Below are positions 1 to 10,233 of a stretch of DNA of 44,166 bases, one piece after another. The notes beneath the pieces are model-generated. The model did not search any database and had not been told where the DNA came from. It was given only the letters and a program-made list of their open reading frames with translations. The stretch spans positions 1-44,166 of the forward strand of contig JAPLEC010000435.1 in NCBI GenBank assembly GCA_026391515.1. The letters are read 5' to 3'. The DNA comes from Bacteroidia bacterium. GTDB lineage: Bacteria; Bacteroidota; Bacteroidia; Bacteroidales; VadinHA17. The stretch's first letter is position 1, and each line of letters starts with the position of its first letter. The position numbers and the translations under genes were made by a program.

Positions 1-609
1 TGGTCGTTTTTCTGGGGTAAATTCCTGACTGACGGTGTATGGTGGTTCTACCTTTTCTGGCTGCCGGATTACCTTATAAAGCAATTCGGTATGACAACCT
101 CCGAAGTAAGATGGCCTACGTTTATTGTCTATGGTGTGGCAATTGCCGGGAGCGTATTCGGTGGTAGTATTCCACTCTTCCTTATTAATAAAGGCCTGCC
201 AGTTTATAAAGCAAGAATGAGGGCTATGCTTATGATTGCAGTCCTTCCTTTAGCAGTACTTACCACCCAGTATTTTGGAAGTACCGAAAGGTTTGGAACC
301 TCTGCCATGTGGCTGGCTGTTGCGGTAATATGTATCGGAGCTGCTGCTCACCAGGCATGGTCGGCAAACCTTTTTACCACTGTTTCTGACATGTTCCCTA
401 AAAAAGCTGTCGGCTCAATTGTCGGAATCGGAACAATGGCCGGTGGCATAGGGGGTGTTATCATTCAGCAGCTTTCCGGCAGGCTTAATGATCATTTCCC
501 AAAGGTAGCTTACCTGATCATGTTCATTGTATGCGGCCTCTGTTATGTAACTGCGTGGGCTATTATCAAGACTTTAGTACCAAAACATAAGCCTATAACC
601 GACTTGTAA
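1..609 (+). CDS. MFS transporter, ACS/hexuronate (ExuT-like) family, C-terminal part; 5' end outside window
   Basis: Frame 1 is open from base 1 (WSFFWGKFLTDGVWWFYLFWLPDYLIKQFGM...), continuous with ORF 91..609; multiple TM segments; next to galacturonate genes. Confidence 0.85.
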   Translation, partial: WSFFWGKFLTDGVWWFYLFWLPDYLIKQFGMTTSEVRWPTFIVYGVAIAGSVFGGSIPLFLINKGLPVYKARMRAMLMIAVLPLAVLTTQYFGSTERFGTSAMWLAVAVICIGAAAHQAWSANLFTTVSDMFPKKAVGSIVGIGTMAGGIGGVIIQQLSGRLNDHFPKVAYLIMFIVCGLCYVTAWAIIKTLVPKHKPITDL

Positions 610-651
610 AAGTCTGTTCAGTTAATTAACCGGTATTGCTTATAATAGATT

Positions 652-1707
652 ATGCCGAAAAAGAAAGCCAGACTAAAAGATATAGCCAGCCTTTCGGGAG
701 TATCAATAGGTACAGTCGACAGAGTGTTACACGAAAGAGGTGAAGTTGCTGAAAAGACCCGTAAAAGAGTACTTAAAATAGCAAATGACCTGCGCTATAC
801 TCCAAATTTTATGGCGCAGGTGCTGAAAACCAAACGGCCTTTCAATATTGTATCGCTGCTTCCGGAATCGACAGAGGAAAATACTTTCTGGAGCAAGCAT
901 CCGCTGGGTATGAAAAGAGCTATGACCGAACTTGATCCTTTTCCCATAACACTGACACAGATCAATTTCGACATGCTCGATGAGAACGATTTTCTTGAAA
1001 AAACCAAAACAGTATTGAAACTGCATCCGGATGGAGTCGTACTTGCTCCAATATTTAAATCTGAGTCAATATCGTTTTGTTCAGGGTTGAAAAGGAATCA
1101 TATCCCGTTTGTCTTCGTCGATGGATATCTTACTGAGACTGAATTCCTTGCGTATATAGGTGAAGATGTATTTCAAAGCGGCAGGGTGGCAGGACAGTTA
1201 ATTAACATGGTAACTCCTGAACATAAGGATGTACTGATAGTCAACATCGCAAAGAACCTTCAGAATATTCATCATCTCGATAACAGGACAAAGGGATTCT
1301 TGAGCTATTTCCCTGAATCAGACCAGAATAATGGACGATTAATTAAATTGAACATACCTGATACAAAGTCTGAGACAATCAAAATCTCAATTGACAAAGC
1401 TTTCAGGAAAAACCCGGGAATAGCTTCAATACTTATAACAGGGTCAAAATCATATAAAATTGCATCCTATATTGAAGCTGCCGGGTTAAAATCCATCAAT
1501 GTAATCGGATATGATCTCCTTGATTCAAATATCGCGTTCCTTAAATCAGGGATAATAAAGTTTCTGATAGGCCAGCGACCTGAAGAACAAACTTACAAGG
1601 CCATTAAAAAAATGTTCGAGTATTTATCATTTAACAAAACACCCGAAAGGATGGAGTACCTGCCTGTGGATGTTGTCACATCTGAGAACGTTGATTTTTT
1701 TATTTAG
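652..1707 (+). CDS. LacI-family transcriptional regulator
   Basis: N-terminal HTH ARLKDIASLSGVSIGTVDRVLHERGEVAEKTRKRV plus periplasmic-binding-like domain. Confidence 0.9.
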   Translation: MPKKKARLKDIASLSGVSIGTVDRVLHERGEVAEKTRKRVLKIANDLRYTPNFMAQVLKTKRPFNIVSLLPESTEENTFWSKHPLGMKRAMTELDPFPITLTQINFDMLDENDFLEKTKTVLKLHPDGVVLAPIFKSESISFCSGLKRNHIPFVFVDGYLTETEFLAYIGEDVFQSGRVAGQLINMVTPEHKDVLIVNIAKNLQNIHHLDNRTKGFLSYFPESDQNNGRLIKLNIPDTKSETIKISIDKAFRKNPGIASILITGSKSYKIASYIEAAGLKSINVIGYDLLDSNIAFLKSGIIKFLIGQRPEEQTYKAIKKMFEYLSFNKTPERMEYLPVDVVTSENVDFFI

Positions 1708-1745
1708 ACTTTTACAGAAAGAAAAATTAAATAAATAAGTATAAT

Positions 1746-2999
1746 ATGAAAACAATTGGTAAAATTTCGATGGGACTTGGCGACAGATTCGGTCACCAGG
1801 GAAGCGCTCAGCTAAAAGCTATTATTGAAGCCGGTAAAAAAGGAATCGAGATCACACCCGTTTGGAATAAGTCGAACAGGGAGCATATGATAATCGGTAC
1901 ACAACCCGGTGATGTAAGAAAAGAAGCAGATTCTGTGACTGCAAAAGCAGTATTTAAGAAACCTTATTATGTTGATGCTGACCATATTAATTTAGATACA
2001 GTTGACAGATTCATAGAGAGCTCAGACTTTTTCACTATTGATGTAGCATCATATATAGGGAAAAAGGCCGGTGATTCTGAAATCAATGAATTTATAAAAG
2101 GAGCCGGCAAATACAGCGGAGAATTGAAGATACCTGGAATAAGAAAGCCTCTCAAAGTAACTAACCACCTTATCACAGAGATTGCAGAGAAATACCTGTT
2201 TGCAGCAATTAAAGCCTGGGAAATCTTCAGAAAAATAGAGAAGGCTAAAGGAAAAGGTAATTTCGTAACAGAAGTATCTATGGATGAAGTACCTAATCCT
2301 CAGACACCTGTCGAGCTTTTCTTCATCCTTAAAATGCTTGGTGAAGAAAATATACCGGTTCAAACTATTGCTCCGAAGTTTTCAGGAAGGTTCAACAAAG
2401 GGGTCGATTATGTTGGGGATCCTGATAAATTCGCCGAAGAATTTGAAGCCGATCTGATGGTAATTGATTTTGCTGTCAAAGAATTCGGTCTCCCCGCTAA
2501 TCTGAAGATGAGTGTCCATTCAGGTTCCGATAAGTTTACGATATATCCGTACATTGGATCAATAATAAAGAAACATAACAAGGGACTTCATCTGAAAACA
2601 GCCGGGACTACCTGGCTTGAGGAAGTCATCGGCCTTGCTGCTTCAGGTGGTAAAGCGCTCGATTTTGTAAAGGATATCTATTATAAATCCCTTGAAAAAA
2701 TAGAAGAGCTTTGTGCACCCTATGCTGATGTTATTGATATAAACATTTCAAAGTTGCCTTCCAAAGATGAAGTAGCAAAATGGAACAGCAAAAAGTTTGC
2801 AGATTCTCTGAGACATGTCCCGCGTAACAAAGATTTTAATCCTAACATGAGGCAGCTCATACATGTCGCTTACAAGCTGGCTGCTTTGAAAATGGATGAA
2901 TATTACCATCTTCTTGAAACTAATGAAAAGACAGTTTCATCTGCAGTTTATGAGAATATTTATAACAGGCATATCTGCAGGCTGTTTGACCTGAAGTGA
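1746..2999 (+). CDS. uxaE: Tagaturonate epimerase (UxaE-like)
   Basis: MKTIGKISMGLGDRFGHQGSAQLKAI... family-like sequence; sits beside a hexuronate-type MFS transporter and LacI regulator. Confidence 0.75.
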   Translation: MKTIGKISMGLGDRFGHQGSAQLKAIIEAGKKGIEITPVWNKSNREHMIIGTQPGDVRKEADSVTAKAVFKKPYYVDADHINLDTVDRFIESSDFFTIDVASYIGKKAGDSEINEFIKGAGKYSGELKIPGIRKPLKVTNHLITEIAEKYLFAAIKAWEIFRKIEKAKGKGNFVTEVSMDEVPNPQTPVELFFILKMLGEENIPVQTIAPKFSGRFNKGVDYVGDPDKFAEEFEADLMVIDFAVKEFGLPANLKMSVHSGSDKFTIYPYIGSIIKKHNKGLHLKTAGTTWLEEVIGLAASGGKALDFVKDIYYKSLEKIEELCAPYADVIDINISKLPSKDEVAKWNSKKFADSLRHVPRNKDFNPNMRQLIHVAYKLAALKMDEYYHLLETNEKTVSSAVYENIYNRHICRLFDLK

Positions 3000-3039
3000 A
3001 TTCTGCTTTAAATTGATAGTGGAGTAACAAGATAAGGTA

Positions 3040-5055
3040 CTATTTCACAAGCCAGGGAGCTTCATAGCCTTCAGGTCTCTTCCTGACAACAGGTGTTTTT
3101 GGAATAAACTTAATATCAATTTGTTCTGCTTTCCCGTTTTCTATCTTAAAAAGCAGGGACTGATAAGGTTCAAATTTCAGAGTCAATGAAATCTCCTTTC
3201 CTTGCCAGTTGATAGCAATTCTGGTACTGCTGGTCTGATCATTCAATGACTGTCCGTATTCCAGAGGAAATTTGATTCTGTCTGATTTTGGGTCAGGAAA
3301 GAAGATATAAAGGGTTTCCTTATCTTCTCTGCACCAATGATGTGGTATCTCATTTCCCGTCAAAAACGGTTTCAGATTTAGCGGAATATCCGACGATATA
3401 TTTTCTGAATTACTTAATGTTTCGACCATTTTTAAATAGTCAGGATGTAATATTGCTCCGGGCTCTTCCGGTTTCTTTTTCATAATGATTTTTAAACCAT
3501 CCCCTGCCAGCTCCAGAAGCCGTTTGAGTACTTTGTAATCGAGATAATCAGAGTTTAGATATAGAGCTTTAAATTCAGCATTACCTACTTTTAATGATCC
3601 ATTCTTTACAGATGCTTTATTAAGAAATTCACCATTGATCCATGCAGGACTAAAACCATTCAATTCCTTCGGGAAATAAATATAGCGTATCTCGTAATAT
3701 CCCCAGGCCCAGATAAACTGCTTTTCCTTAGGCATTACTCCGGCACTCCATGCATCTTCAGTTGGAAGATAAACGGCAATATCGGAATAAGTATTTCCTC
3801 TGCTCATATAGTCAGAGACGAGTTCAAGGTATTTATTAAAAGATAATAATTCAGGCTCCAGATTGCCTTTATCGCCAATATGAGTAGTCGCATAAAAGTT
3901 GACTGTATCCTGATTTTTCGGATTATGAGCCTTACCGTGCCAGATAATATGATTGATACCATTTGAAAAAAGGGCATCGGCTACCAATTTCAGGTCGGCT
4001 GTCTGTTCCTCACGGATATAATCACGAGGCCATCCGTACAGACATGTAAAGGTCTCTGATGAAACATATTTTTTGCCCGATAGTAATGCAGCTGAAGCAG
4101 GTATAGCGCAAAATTCAGGTTCGAATAACATGGATTCACCCTCAGGAATATCCATCACAGCATATCCGGAGATAAGATCACAAGGAGCACCAGATACCTG
4201 ACCTCTCGAAAAGATACCGACCGAGTTAAGCGATGAATCAAATTTAGAATAAAAATCAAGCACTTTACCGGAAATGAGAGACATATAGTCGTAAAGGTAA
4301 CGATGGTTTTTCGGGACATATAATGAATCCATGAAAGGAGTGATATCATACCCAAATGCTGAAATAAAATCCCGGTCAAATCCATCGCACCATAGTTTTT
4401 CGGTTTCAACCTCCCAGCTGTCGATAAAATATGATTGAGCTAACTTGGTGGAGGGACGAGGAAATGAATCGATCAATCTGTTAAAATAGTGCAGGTAATT
4501 TTTTGGAGTAAGATGGTCAATCACATAACCTGGTTTAGGATGTTCCCATGACCGGGTTATTACCTGCCTCCATTGTGGCTCACCAAATTTTTGTGAAGCC
4601 TGATCAAAGGTCACGTAACTATCACCAAATGGCCATAAAGTTCCCAGTGTCAGATCGCAGCCAAGACCAATTGAATCAGCATAACTGATTGTGTATCTTA
4701 CAATACTCTGCCATTCAGGGCTAAGCCATTCCTGCCGGGGAGTATATGTAGTATCCTTAGGATTAAATCTGTTAAGGGGATAAACCCATGCAAGTTCAAC
4801 ACCTCCAAAATCATGAGATTTAAGCCAGTCTAAATTATATTTCACATCCTCTTTTTTTATTTCCGAGGCGAACCACCAATATCGGGTGTAGGGCTTTGAA
4901 TTCGTATAAACCGATTTATAATTGTTATGCAGTACAGTATGAACAGAATTATCACACCCAGTTGAAAAGACCAGTAAATAACCAGCTATAAGACTTAGTA
5001 ACAAATACTTATAATGTTTATTGTACCTCATTCTTACGATTTTTTTAGTTTTCAT
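3040..5055 (-). CDS. GH106-like (alpha-L-rhamnosidase-like) lipoprotein glycoside hydrolase, short form
   Basis: Start MKTKKIVRMRYNKHYKYLLLSLIAGYLLVFSTGC (lipobox); YWWFASEIKKEDVKYNLDWLKSHDFGGVELAW resembles GH106-type N-terminal barrel; the ORF track start at 5301 runs into the upstream gene, so 5055 is preferred. Confidence 0.65.
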   Translation of the reverse strand: MKTKKIVRMRYNKHYKYLLLSLIAGYLLVFSTGCDNSVHTVLHNNYKSVYTNSKPYTRYWWFASEIKKEDVKYNLDWLKSHDFGGVELAWVYPLNRFNPKDTTYTPRQEWLSPEWQSIVRYTISYADSIGLGCDLTLGTLWPFGDSYVTFDQASQKFGEPQWRQVITRSWEHPKPGYVIDHLTPKNYLHYFNRLIDSFPRPSTKLAQSYFIDSWEVETEKLWCDGFDRDFISAFGYDITPFMDSLYVPKNHRYLYDYMSLISGKVLDFYSKFDSSLNSVGIFSRGQVSGAPCDLISGYAVMDIPEGESMLFEPEFCAIPASAALLSGKKYVSSETFTCLYGWPRDYIREEQTADLKLVADALFSNGINHIIWHGKAHNPKNQDTVNFYATTHIGDKGNLEPELLSFNKYLELVSDYMSRGNTYSDIAVYLPTEDAWSAGVMPKEKQFIWAWGYYEIRYIYFPKELNGFSPAWINGEFLNKASVKNGSLKVGNAEFKALYLNSDYLDYKVLKRLLELAGDGLKIIMKKKPEEPGAILHPDYLKMVETLSNSENISSDIPLNLKPFLTGNEIPHHWCREDKETLYIFFPDPKSDRIKFPLEYGQSLNDQTSSTRIAINWQGKEISLTLKFEPYQSLLFKIENGKAEQIDIKFIPKTPVVRKRPEGYEAPWLVK

Positions 5056-7090
5056 TCCATCCCGGCAATGATACAGTAGCCTGATAGTTGGAATAATTAT
5101 ATAGAGGATTACGGATTGGCTTATACAGTTTTCCGGATTTTGGATTATCGCTCTGCGTATAAACCCATAGCTCATTTGGGCTCCAGACAACAATTTCATC
5201 ACGGCAGTCGCCGGTGATATCAAGGACGGCATTGCACATGTCTGGATGCCCGTCATCAGGAAAAACAAGCACTCTCCTGCCCCATCCGTCAAAAACTCCA
5301 CCTTCTTTTATGTTCGGGTTGTGAACAAAATACTCTTCACCATCTCCTTTCCAGTTCAATGGCAGACACATGCTTCCATACTGATTGGGTTCAAAATCGT
5401 GATAGATATTCCCGTCAGCATCGTAAAGATGAATAATTCCCTGGCTTCCCCAGAAATCGATCGTAACAGTTTCAAGTCCCGGCATATCTGACCGGAAATT
5501 TGCAATTGCAGGATTCTGTACATGACCATTAAGGATATGCTTCAGAATTTTACCTTCCCCGCTGATCCGAAGGTAACCTGCATTGCTTGCCGAATACATA
5601 ATAACAGGCTTTGCGTCCGGATTGTCAGTATATTTTACAATTGCCACCCCATCGCAGTGATCATCTATTTCTTTATCGAGACACCATAGAAGCTTCCCGT
5701 TATCGTCGTACAATGAATAACCGATTGCCAGCTCATCCTTGCCGTCATTATCAATATCGTAAGCAAAAGGATAATGTCCTGTTTTACAGCTTCCTTCCCA
5801 GATCACTTTTAAATCATTATTCAAAACCCAGAAATTCGTATAGCGGTCTTTAATAAGGATATCAGCATCCCAGCCTTTACCTTCAGCATCGAAGAAGAAA
5901 AGGCAATCGCCAAGTATTTGAGGGAACTTATCATCCACAATCTTTGATTTTGGAGTCAGTGCCTTATAGAGAGTTTTTCCTGTCGCTGCATCTGCCACAA
6001 TAATCTCAAAATTCATGCAGTATATGACTTCATTCCTGCCATCATTGTTGATGTCATGTATCTGAAAGCCAACATCATTAGTAAGATTATTTTTCTCCGG
6101 ATCAGGCTTCCCTTTCTGCCAGAGAATATCACCGTCAAATGTCATAGCAGTAAGACAGCTTAATTCACTATGGCTGTCCCTCGGCCCGTGATGAACGACC
6201 TGGCCTATAAGAAGATCAATCTTCCCATCACCGTTCAAATCGCCAAATCTTATATTTCGGCCAACACCAAAGCCTTCGGTAATTATTTTCTTCCAGACCA
6301 CCATTTTAGGATTAGCATCCTGGAGCTTCAGCGACTCCAGCTCATAAGCAGCTTTTTTATTATTTAATGCTGTTATTTCTTCTGCTGAAGTAAGTACCTC
6401 AACACTTTTATATTCCGCTCTTGCATTTGATACCAGACCTATTTTACCACTTTTGTATGTACCATCAGTAACATTCAGTTTTACATTATCGTTAAGCCTG
6501 GCTTTGATCAAATCTCCTTTAACCGTCACAACAGCTTTTACTTCCTGCCCCTTGATCAGATTGAAAGGCTGCTCAGTCAGCCTGGTTTCTTTAAGTACAT
6601 TATAAGTATCTGAATGTCTGAATATTGAAATATATGCTGTCGAATCCTTAATACCAAAAAAATAGAAGCACCGGTCATTCTTATACCTGAAGGCCACTCC
6701 GGAATATTGTGAATCATTCTCCGGCATAAACCTGACTGTGAGCTTGTAATCTTGCCACAATGAGTCACCTGAAATTATCATGGGATGTGTCCATTTCTGC
6801 GATTTATTCTGGATTGTCTGACACATCACATGAGTACTTTCCTTCTCCTTCACCTGCCAGGCTTTTCCCCATGCATCTCCCGAAGCAAAGCTGGAAACGA
6901 CCCAGTTGCCCTTAGGTGCAGCTTCTGAAAGATAATGATACTCAGTGTGAGCGCCTACCGGTGCAGAGAAGAGGCCGGTATCGAGTTGAGAGAAATCATC
7001 TTTCAATAATACCTGGTTAAATTTATTTTGTTTGCAGCTAAAAAAGGCGATTACGGTTACAAAAAATAAAAGACAAAATTTATTGGACAT
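5045..7090 (-). CDS. Lipoprotein with LamG/DUF1080-like N-terminal domain and FG-GAP/VCBS propeller, rhamnogalacturonan-lyase-like
   Basis: Signal/lipobox MSNKFCLLFFVTVIAFFSC; repeated D-x-N/D-x-D-G-x motifs (GDLNGDGKIDLL, HDINNDGRNEVI, YDIDNDGKDELA); pectin gene neighbourhood. Confidence 0.6.
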   Translation of the reverse strand: MSNKFCLLFFVTVIAFFSCKQNKFNQVLLKDDFSQLDTGLFSAPVGAHTEYHYLSEAAPKGNWVVSSFASGDAWGKAWQVKEKESTHVMCQTIQNKSQKWTHPMIISGDSLWQDYKLTVRFMPENDSQYSGVAFRYKNDRCFYFFGIKDSTAYISIFRHSDTYNVLKETRLTEQPFNLIKGQEVKAVVTVKGDLIKARLNDNVKLNVTDGTYKSGKIGLVSNARAEYKSVEVLTSAEEITALNNKKAAYELESLKLQDANPKMVVWKKIITEGFGVGRNIRFGDLNGDGKIDLLIGQVVHHGPRDSHSELSCLTAMTFDGDILWQKGKPDPEKNNLTNDVGFQIHDINNDGRNEVIYCMNFEIIVADAATGKTLYKALTPKSKIVDDKFPQILGDCLFFFDAEGKGWDADILIKDRYTNFWVLNNDLKVIWEGSCKTGHYPFAYDIDNDGKDELAIGYSLYDDNGKLLWCLDKEIDDHCDGVAIVKYTDNPDAKPVIMYSASNAGYLRISGEGKILKHILNGHVQNPAIANFRSDMPGLETVTIDFWGSQGIIHLYDADGNIYHDFEPNQYGSMCLPLNWKGDGEEYFVHNPNIKEGGVFDGWGRRVLVFPDDGHPDMCNAVLDITGDCRDEIVVWSPNELWVYTQSDNPKSGKLYKPIRNPLYNYSNYQATVSLPGWNEN

Positions 7091-7164
7091 GATGGTTCTT
7101 GTTTTACGTTAATGATGAATCCATGCCATTATATCGACTGCAATCTGTAATTTCGTACTAACTC

Positions 7165-7262
7165 CCTTTGTGTTCCTTTGTGCTTTTGCCTTAGTGTTCT
7201 TTGTGGTTAAATAATTTTTTAAACCACGAAGGATTCAAAGTGCGCGCTAAGAGCACAAAGGT
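7165..7262. repeat. Long imperfect inverted repeat built from CTTTGTG/CACAAAG words
   Basis: cctttgtgttcctttgtgcttttgccttagtgttctttgtggtt ... aaaccacgaaggattcaaagtgcgcgctaagagcacaaagg. Confidence 0.75.
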
Positions 7263-7275
7263 CTTTTTATGTAAG

Positions 7276-7334
7276 TACCGATATGTAATCGGTACCAGCG
7301 GAATTCAAAGGCACGGATTACAAATCCGCGCCAG
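7276..7334. repeat. Two tandem REP-like hairpin units
   Basis: TACCGAT-ATGTA-ATCGGTA-CCAGCG and CGGATT-ACA-AATCCG-CGCCAGCG. Confidence 0.75.
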
Positions 7335-7354
7335 CGAACGTCGGGGGGTCCATG

Positions 7355-8548
7355 TTACCTGTTAAGTTCAATTGCAGCAAGGATGAAGGGCGCTACTCCT
7401 TTTGTATCGTTGTCGAACCGTTTTTCGTTGATGTAATATTCGTATGTTCCATCCCTGTAAGGATTACCGCCCAGGCCACATCCTCCGCAGATATTATGAA
7501 TCGTCACCATGCCTTTATTATCAACTGTGACAAGCTCTTTCAGATATCCGTCAAAAGCACTGCGAGCTATCTTTCTGTATTTCTTGTCGAGATACCCAAG
7601 CCTTGCCCCCTTTGCAAATACATATATATACATTGCTGATCCGGATCCTTCAAGGTAATTGCCTTCCCTGCCACCATAGTTAAGAACCTGGTACCATATT
7701 CCTGATTTTGGATCACGAACTTTCAGAAGGGCGTCGCAGGTTTTTTGAAGAATAGCTATCAGGTCATCCCTGTCAGGATGATTCGCCGGCAGATAATCGA
7801 GGATATCAGTTATCGCCAGGATATACCAGCCCATTGCACGGCTCCATGGATAATGAGACTGTCCAGTGGCCGGATCGCACCACTTCTGCTGATGGCTCTC
7901 ATCCCATGCGTGCATCAGCAAGCCAGTTTTCGGATCAAGAGTTTTCTCATATATCATTTTTGTCTGGGCAGTTGCAACATCGAACCATTCAGGTGCATTG
8001 AATTCTTTTGCATATTGAGCCATATATGTCGATGCCATGAAGATGCCGTCAAGCCACATTTGCCACGGATAGATATTTTTATGCCAGTAACCACCCGAGT
8101 TCGTTTTAGGATGTGTCTTAAGCTGCTCAATAAAATTATTAAGTGCAATTTTATACTTCTGATCCGGATTCCTTTTATAAACAGTAATGATATTTCTTCC
8201 TGGGAAAATTCTGTCGAGGTTATATTCTTTCAGCCTGTAATCTGTGACAGAACCATCAGGGTGGACAAAATAATTCACCCAGTTTTCCATATATTTTGAG
8301 TACTTCGGATCAATATTGCCAAGTCTGTCGATTGCCATGCCAAGAAAAGCAACATCATAAGCCCACTTAGGATTTCCTGCGACATAATGTATCAGACTGT
8401 CTGACTGTGTCATAACAGTGTTGGCCATACGAACAGACCACTTTTCTGAAACATTATTTTTGTTTCTCTGGCTAAAGCATGAAAATGATGTAAAAAGAAT
8501 GACCAATGAGGTAATAAATGCTGTAAAATGGAATTTCCGGCTTCTCAT
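7355..8548 (-). CDS. GH88/GH105 unsaturated rhamnogalacturonyl hydrolase (YteR-like)
   Basis: WQMWLDGIFMASTYMAQYAK, MHAWDESHQQKWCDPATGQSHYPWSRAMGWY motifs. Confidence 0.88.
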   Translation of the reverse strand: MRSRKFHFTAFITSLVILFTSFSCFSQRNKNNVSEKWSVRMANTVMTQSDSLIHYVAGNPKWAYDVAFLGMAIDRLGNIDPKYSKYMENWVNYFVHPDGSVTDYRLKEYNLDRIFPGRNIITVYKRNPDQKYKIALNNFIEQLKTHPKTNSGGYWHKNIYPWQMWLDGIFMASTYMAQYAKEFNAPEWFDVATAQTKMIYEKTLDPKTGLLMHAWDESHQQKWCDPATGQSHYPWSRAMGWYILAITDILDYLPANHPDRDDLIAILQKTCDALLKVRDPKSGIWYQVLNYGGREGNYLEGSGSAMYIYVFAKGARLGYLDKKYRKIARSAFDGYLKELVTVDNKGMVTIHNICGGCGLGGNPYRDGTYEYYINEKRFDNDTKGVAPFILAAIELNR

Positions 8549-8573
8549 AGTATTTATGTTTGAATCCTCTGTG

Positions 8574-8666
8574 TACCTCTGTGATCCTCTGTGTAACTCT
8601 GTGTAAGTTCTTTATTTTCTTTTGTTACACAGAGAACCACAAAGAAGACACAGAGAGCCACAGAGT
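8574..8666. repeat. Inverted repeat of CTCTGTGTAA/TTACACAGAG words
   Basis: Perfect 10-bp arms 8597-8606 and 8625-8634 with further degenerate copies on either side. Confidence 0.8.
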
Positions 8667-8667
8667 T

Positions 8668-10233
8668 TTATTTCTTCATTATATTGTTACTGGTTATTAT
8701 ATTCTTACCCTTATTATTTGTCAGCGATGTTGTGCCTGGGAAGATATTATTTGCTATAATGATATTTTCAGAAGTTTCATCTTCTCCGATAAGGAGAGGG
8801 AAAGCTTCCGGCTGATAACAGTTTGTATATGTCACACCATTGCAATTAGTAAGCTTCATAATTGGCAGATCGAGCAAAGGTGTAGTAACAGTGACCTTAT
8901 CCCAGCTTATCTTTTTAGAATTTTTAACTTCGATGGCATTACCTTCCTTTATTTCCATTTTAATATCGTGGAAGTTTATATCCGAACCGTTTTCAATGAG
9001 GATTCCTCTGCGGGTTGAAGATTCCATATTGCTGAATGAAACCTGATTTACCTCTCTCTCTTCAAGCCCGTAAATTGCCACAGGGCGTTGGCCTCCTCTT
9101 ACAATTATATTCGAAATACGGACATTGTTACAGGCAGGGGTACGTTCCGATAAAGGCTCAGGCTGGGTCTGCTGATACCTGAGTGTTATCAGTACCCCTT
9201 CATTTATCATGTTATTCATTACAATATTAGAGACAAGTAAATCTTCAATAACACCACCTCTGCCTCTCATTGTTTTAATCCTTATTCCACGATCGGTTCC
9301 TTCAAAAACACAATTAGTTATTGCTACCCGCTTAACATTACCGCTCATTTCGCTTCCTATTACAACACCTCCATGTCCCCTGAGCATCGTGCAATTTGTT
9401 ATAGTTATATCCTCAGTAGGCCTGGCAGCTTCTCTTCCATCTTCATCACGTCCTGATTTAATTACAATACAATCATCTCCAACAGTAATATGGCAATTTG
9501 AAATATGAACATATCTGCACGAAGAGGGATCAATGCCATCTGTGTTAGGAGAGCCTGCGGGATTTTCAATTGTAATACCGTTAATTGTAATGTTATCAGT
9601 AAATGCCGGCATTATAGTCCAGAATGGAGGATTCGAAAAGCTGACACCTTCAATTAACACGTTTTTACATTCATAGGTTGTCACCATTGGAGGTCTTAAA
9701 AAATTATTCTTAGCCCTTATATATGCGTTTTTTGCAAGAAGCTCTTCATTCTCTTTCTTAAAAGTCTCCTGCCATTTGCTTGGCTGTTGCTGCGAACCTA
9801 CAGTACGCATGAAATCCCACCATTTTTTTCCTTGTCCTTCAAAATGACCTCTGCCACGAATTGAAATATTCTCGCATTGATAGGCATATATCTGTGAAAC
9901 AAAGTTCTTTACTCTCACATCTTCCCATCGCGATTGAACCATAGGAAGATAATCATCAAAATCGTCCGAGAACTTTACTACTGCTCCTCCATCAAGCCAC
10001 AAGGTGATATTACTTTTCATTATTATGGGCCCTGTTAAAAACGTTCCTGCCGGAAAGTAAACCGTTCCACCTCCTTTAGCAGATAATTCACTGATTACAT
10101 CACTAATAATTTTTGTGCATTTTACATTCCCTGTGGGATCTGCTCCGCGTTCCTTAACATTCGTCCAAACCGACTGCGACTGTAATAAAATCGTACATGT
10201 GGTTAAAACAAAAACCAATAATACTCTTTTCAT
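8668..10233 (-). CDS. GH28 polygalacturonase family protein
   Basis: Pectate-type right-handed helix; NTDGIDPSSCRYVHISNCHITVGDDCIVIKSG and RGHGGVVIGSEMSG and RGIRIKT, GH28 active-site motifs. Confidence 0.93.
   Translation of the reverse strand: MKRVLLVFVLTTCTILLQSQSVWTNVKERGADPTGNVKCTKIISDVISELSAKGGGTVYFPAGTFLTGPIIMKSNITLWLDGGAVVKFSDDFDDYLPMVQSRWEDVRVKNFVSQIYAYQCENISIRGRGHFEGQGKKWWDFMRTVGSQQQPSKWQETFKKENEELLAKNAYIRAKNNFLRPPMVTTYECKNVLIEGVSFSNPPFWTIMPAFTDNITINGITIENPAGSPNTDGIDPSSCRYVHISNCHITVGDDCIVIKSGRDEDGREAARPTEDITITNCTMLRGHGGVVIGSEMSGNVKRVAITNCVFEGTDRGIRIKTMRGRGGVIEDLLVSNIVMNNMINEGVLITLRYQQTQPEPLSERTPACNNVRISNIIVRGGQRPVAIYGLEEREVNQVSFSNMESSTRRGILIENGSDINFHDIKMEIKEGNAIEVKNSKKISWDKVTVTTPLLDLPIMKLTNCNGVTYTNCYQPEAFPLLIGEDETSENIIIANNIFPGTTSLTNNKGKNIITSNNIMKK

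Noticed and set aside
5055-5301. N-terminal extension of the GH106-like ORF
   Set aside because: Runs through the 3' end of the upstream lipoprotein gene; signal peptide and lipobox start at MKTKKIV (5055).
7745-8299. 184-aa plus-strand ORF
   Set aside because: Entirely antisense to the well supported GH105 gene; sequence has no recognisable family pattern.
8560-9018. 152-aa plus-strand ORF
   Set aside because: Antisense to GH28 and begins within the CTCTGTG repeat; low-complexity translation.
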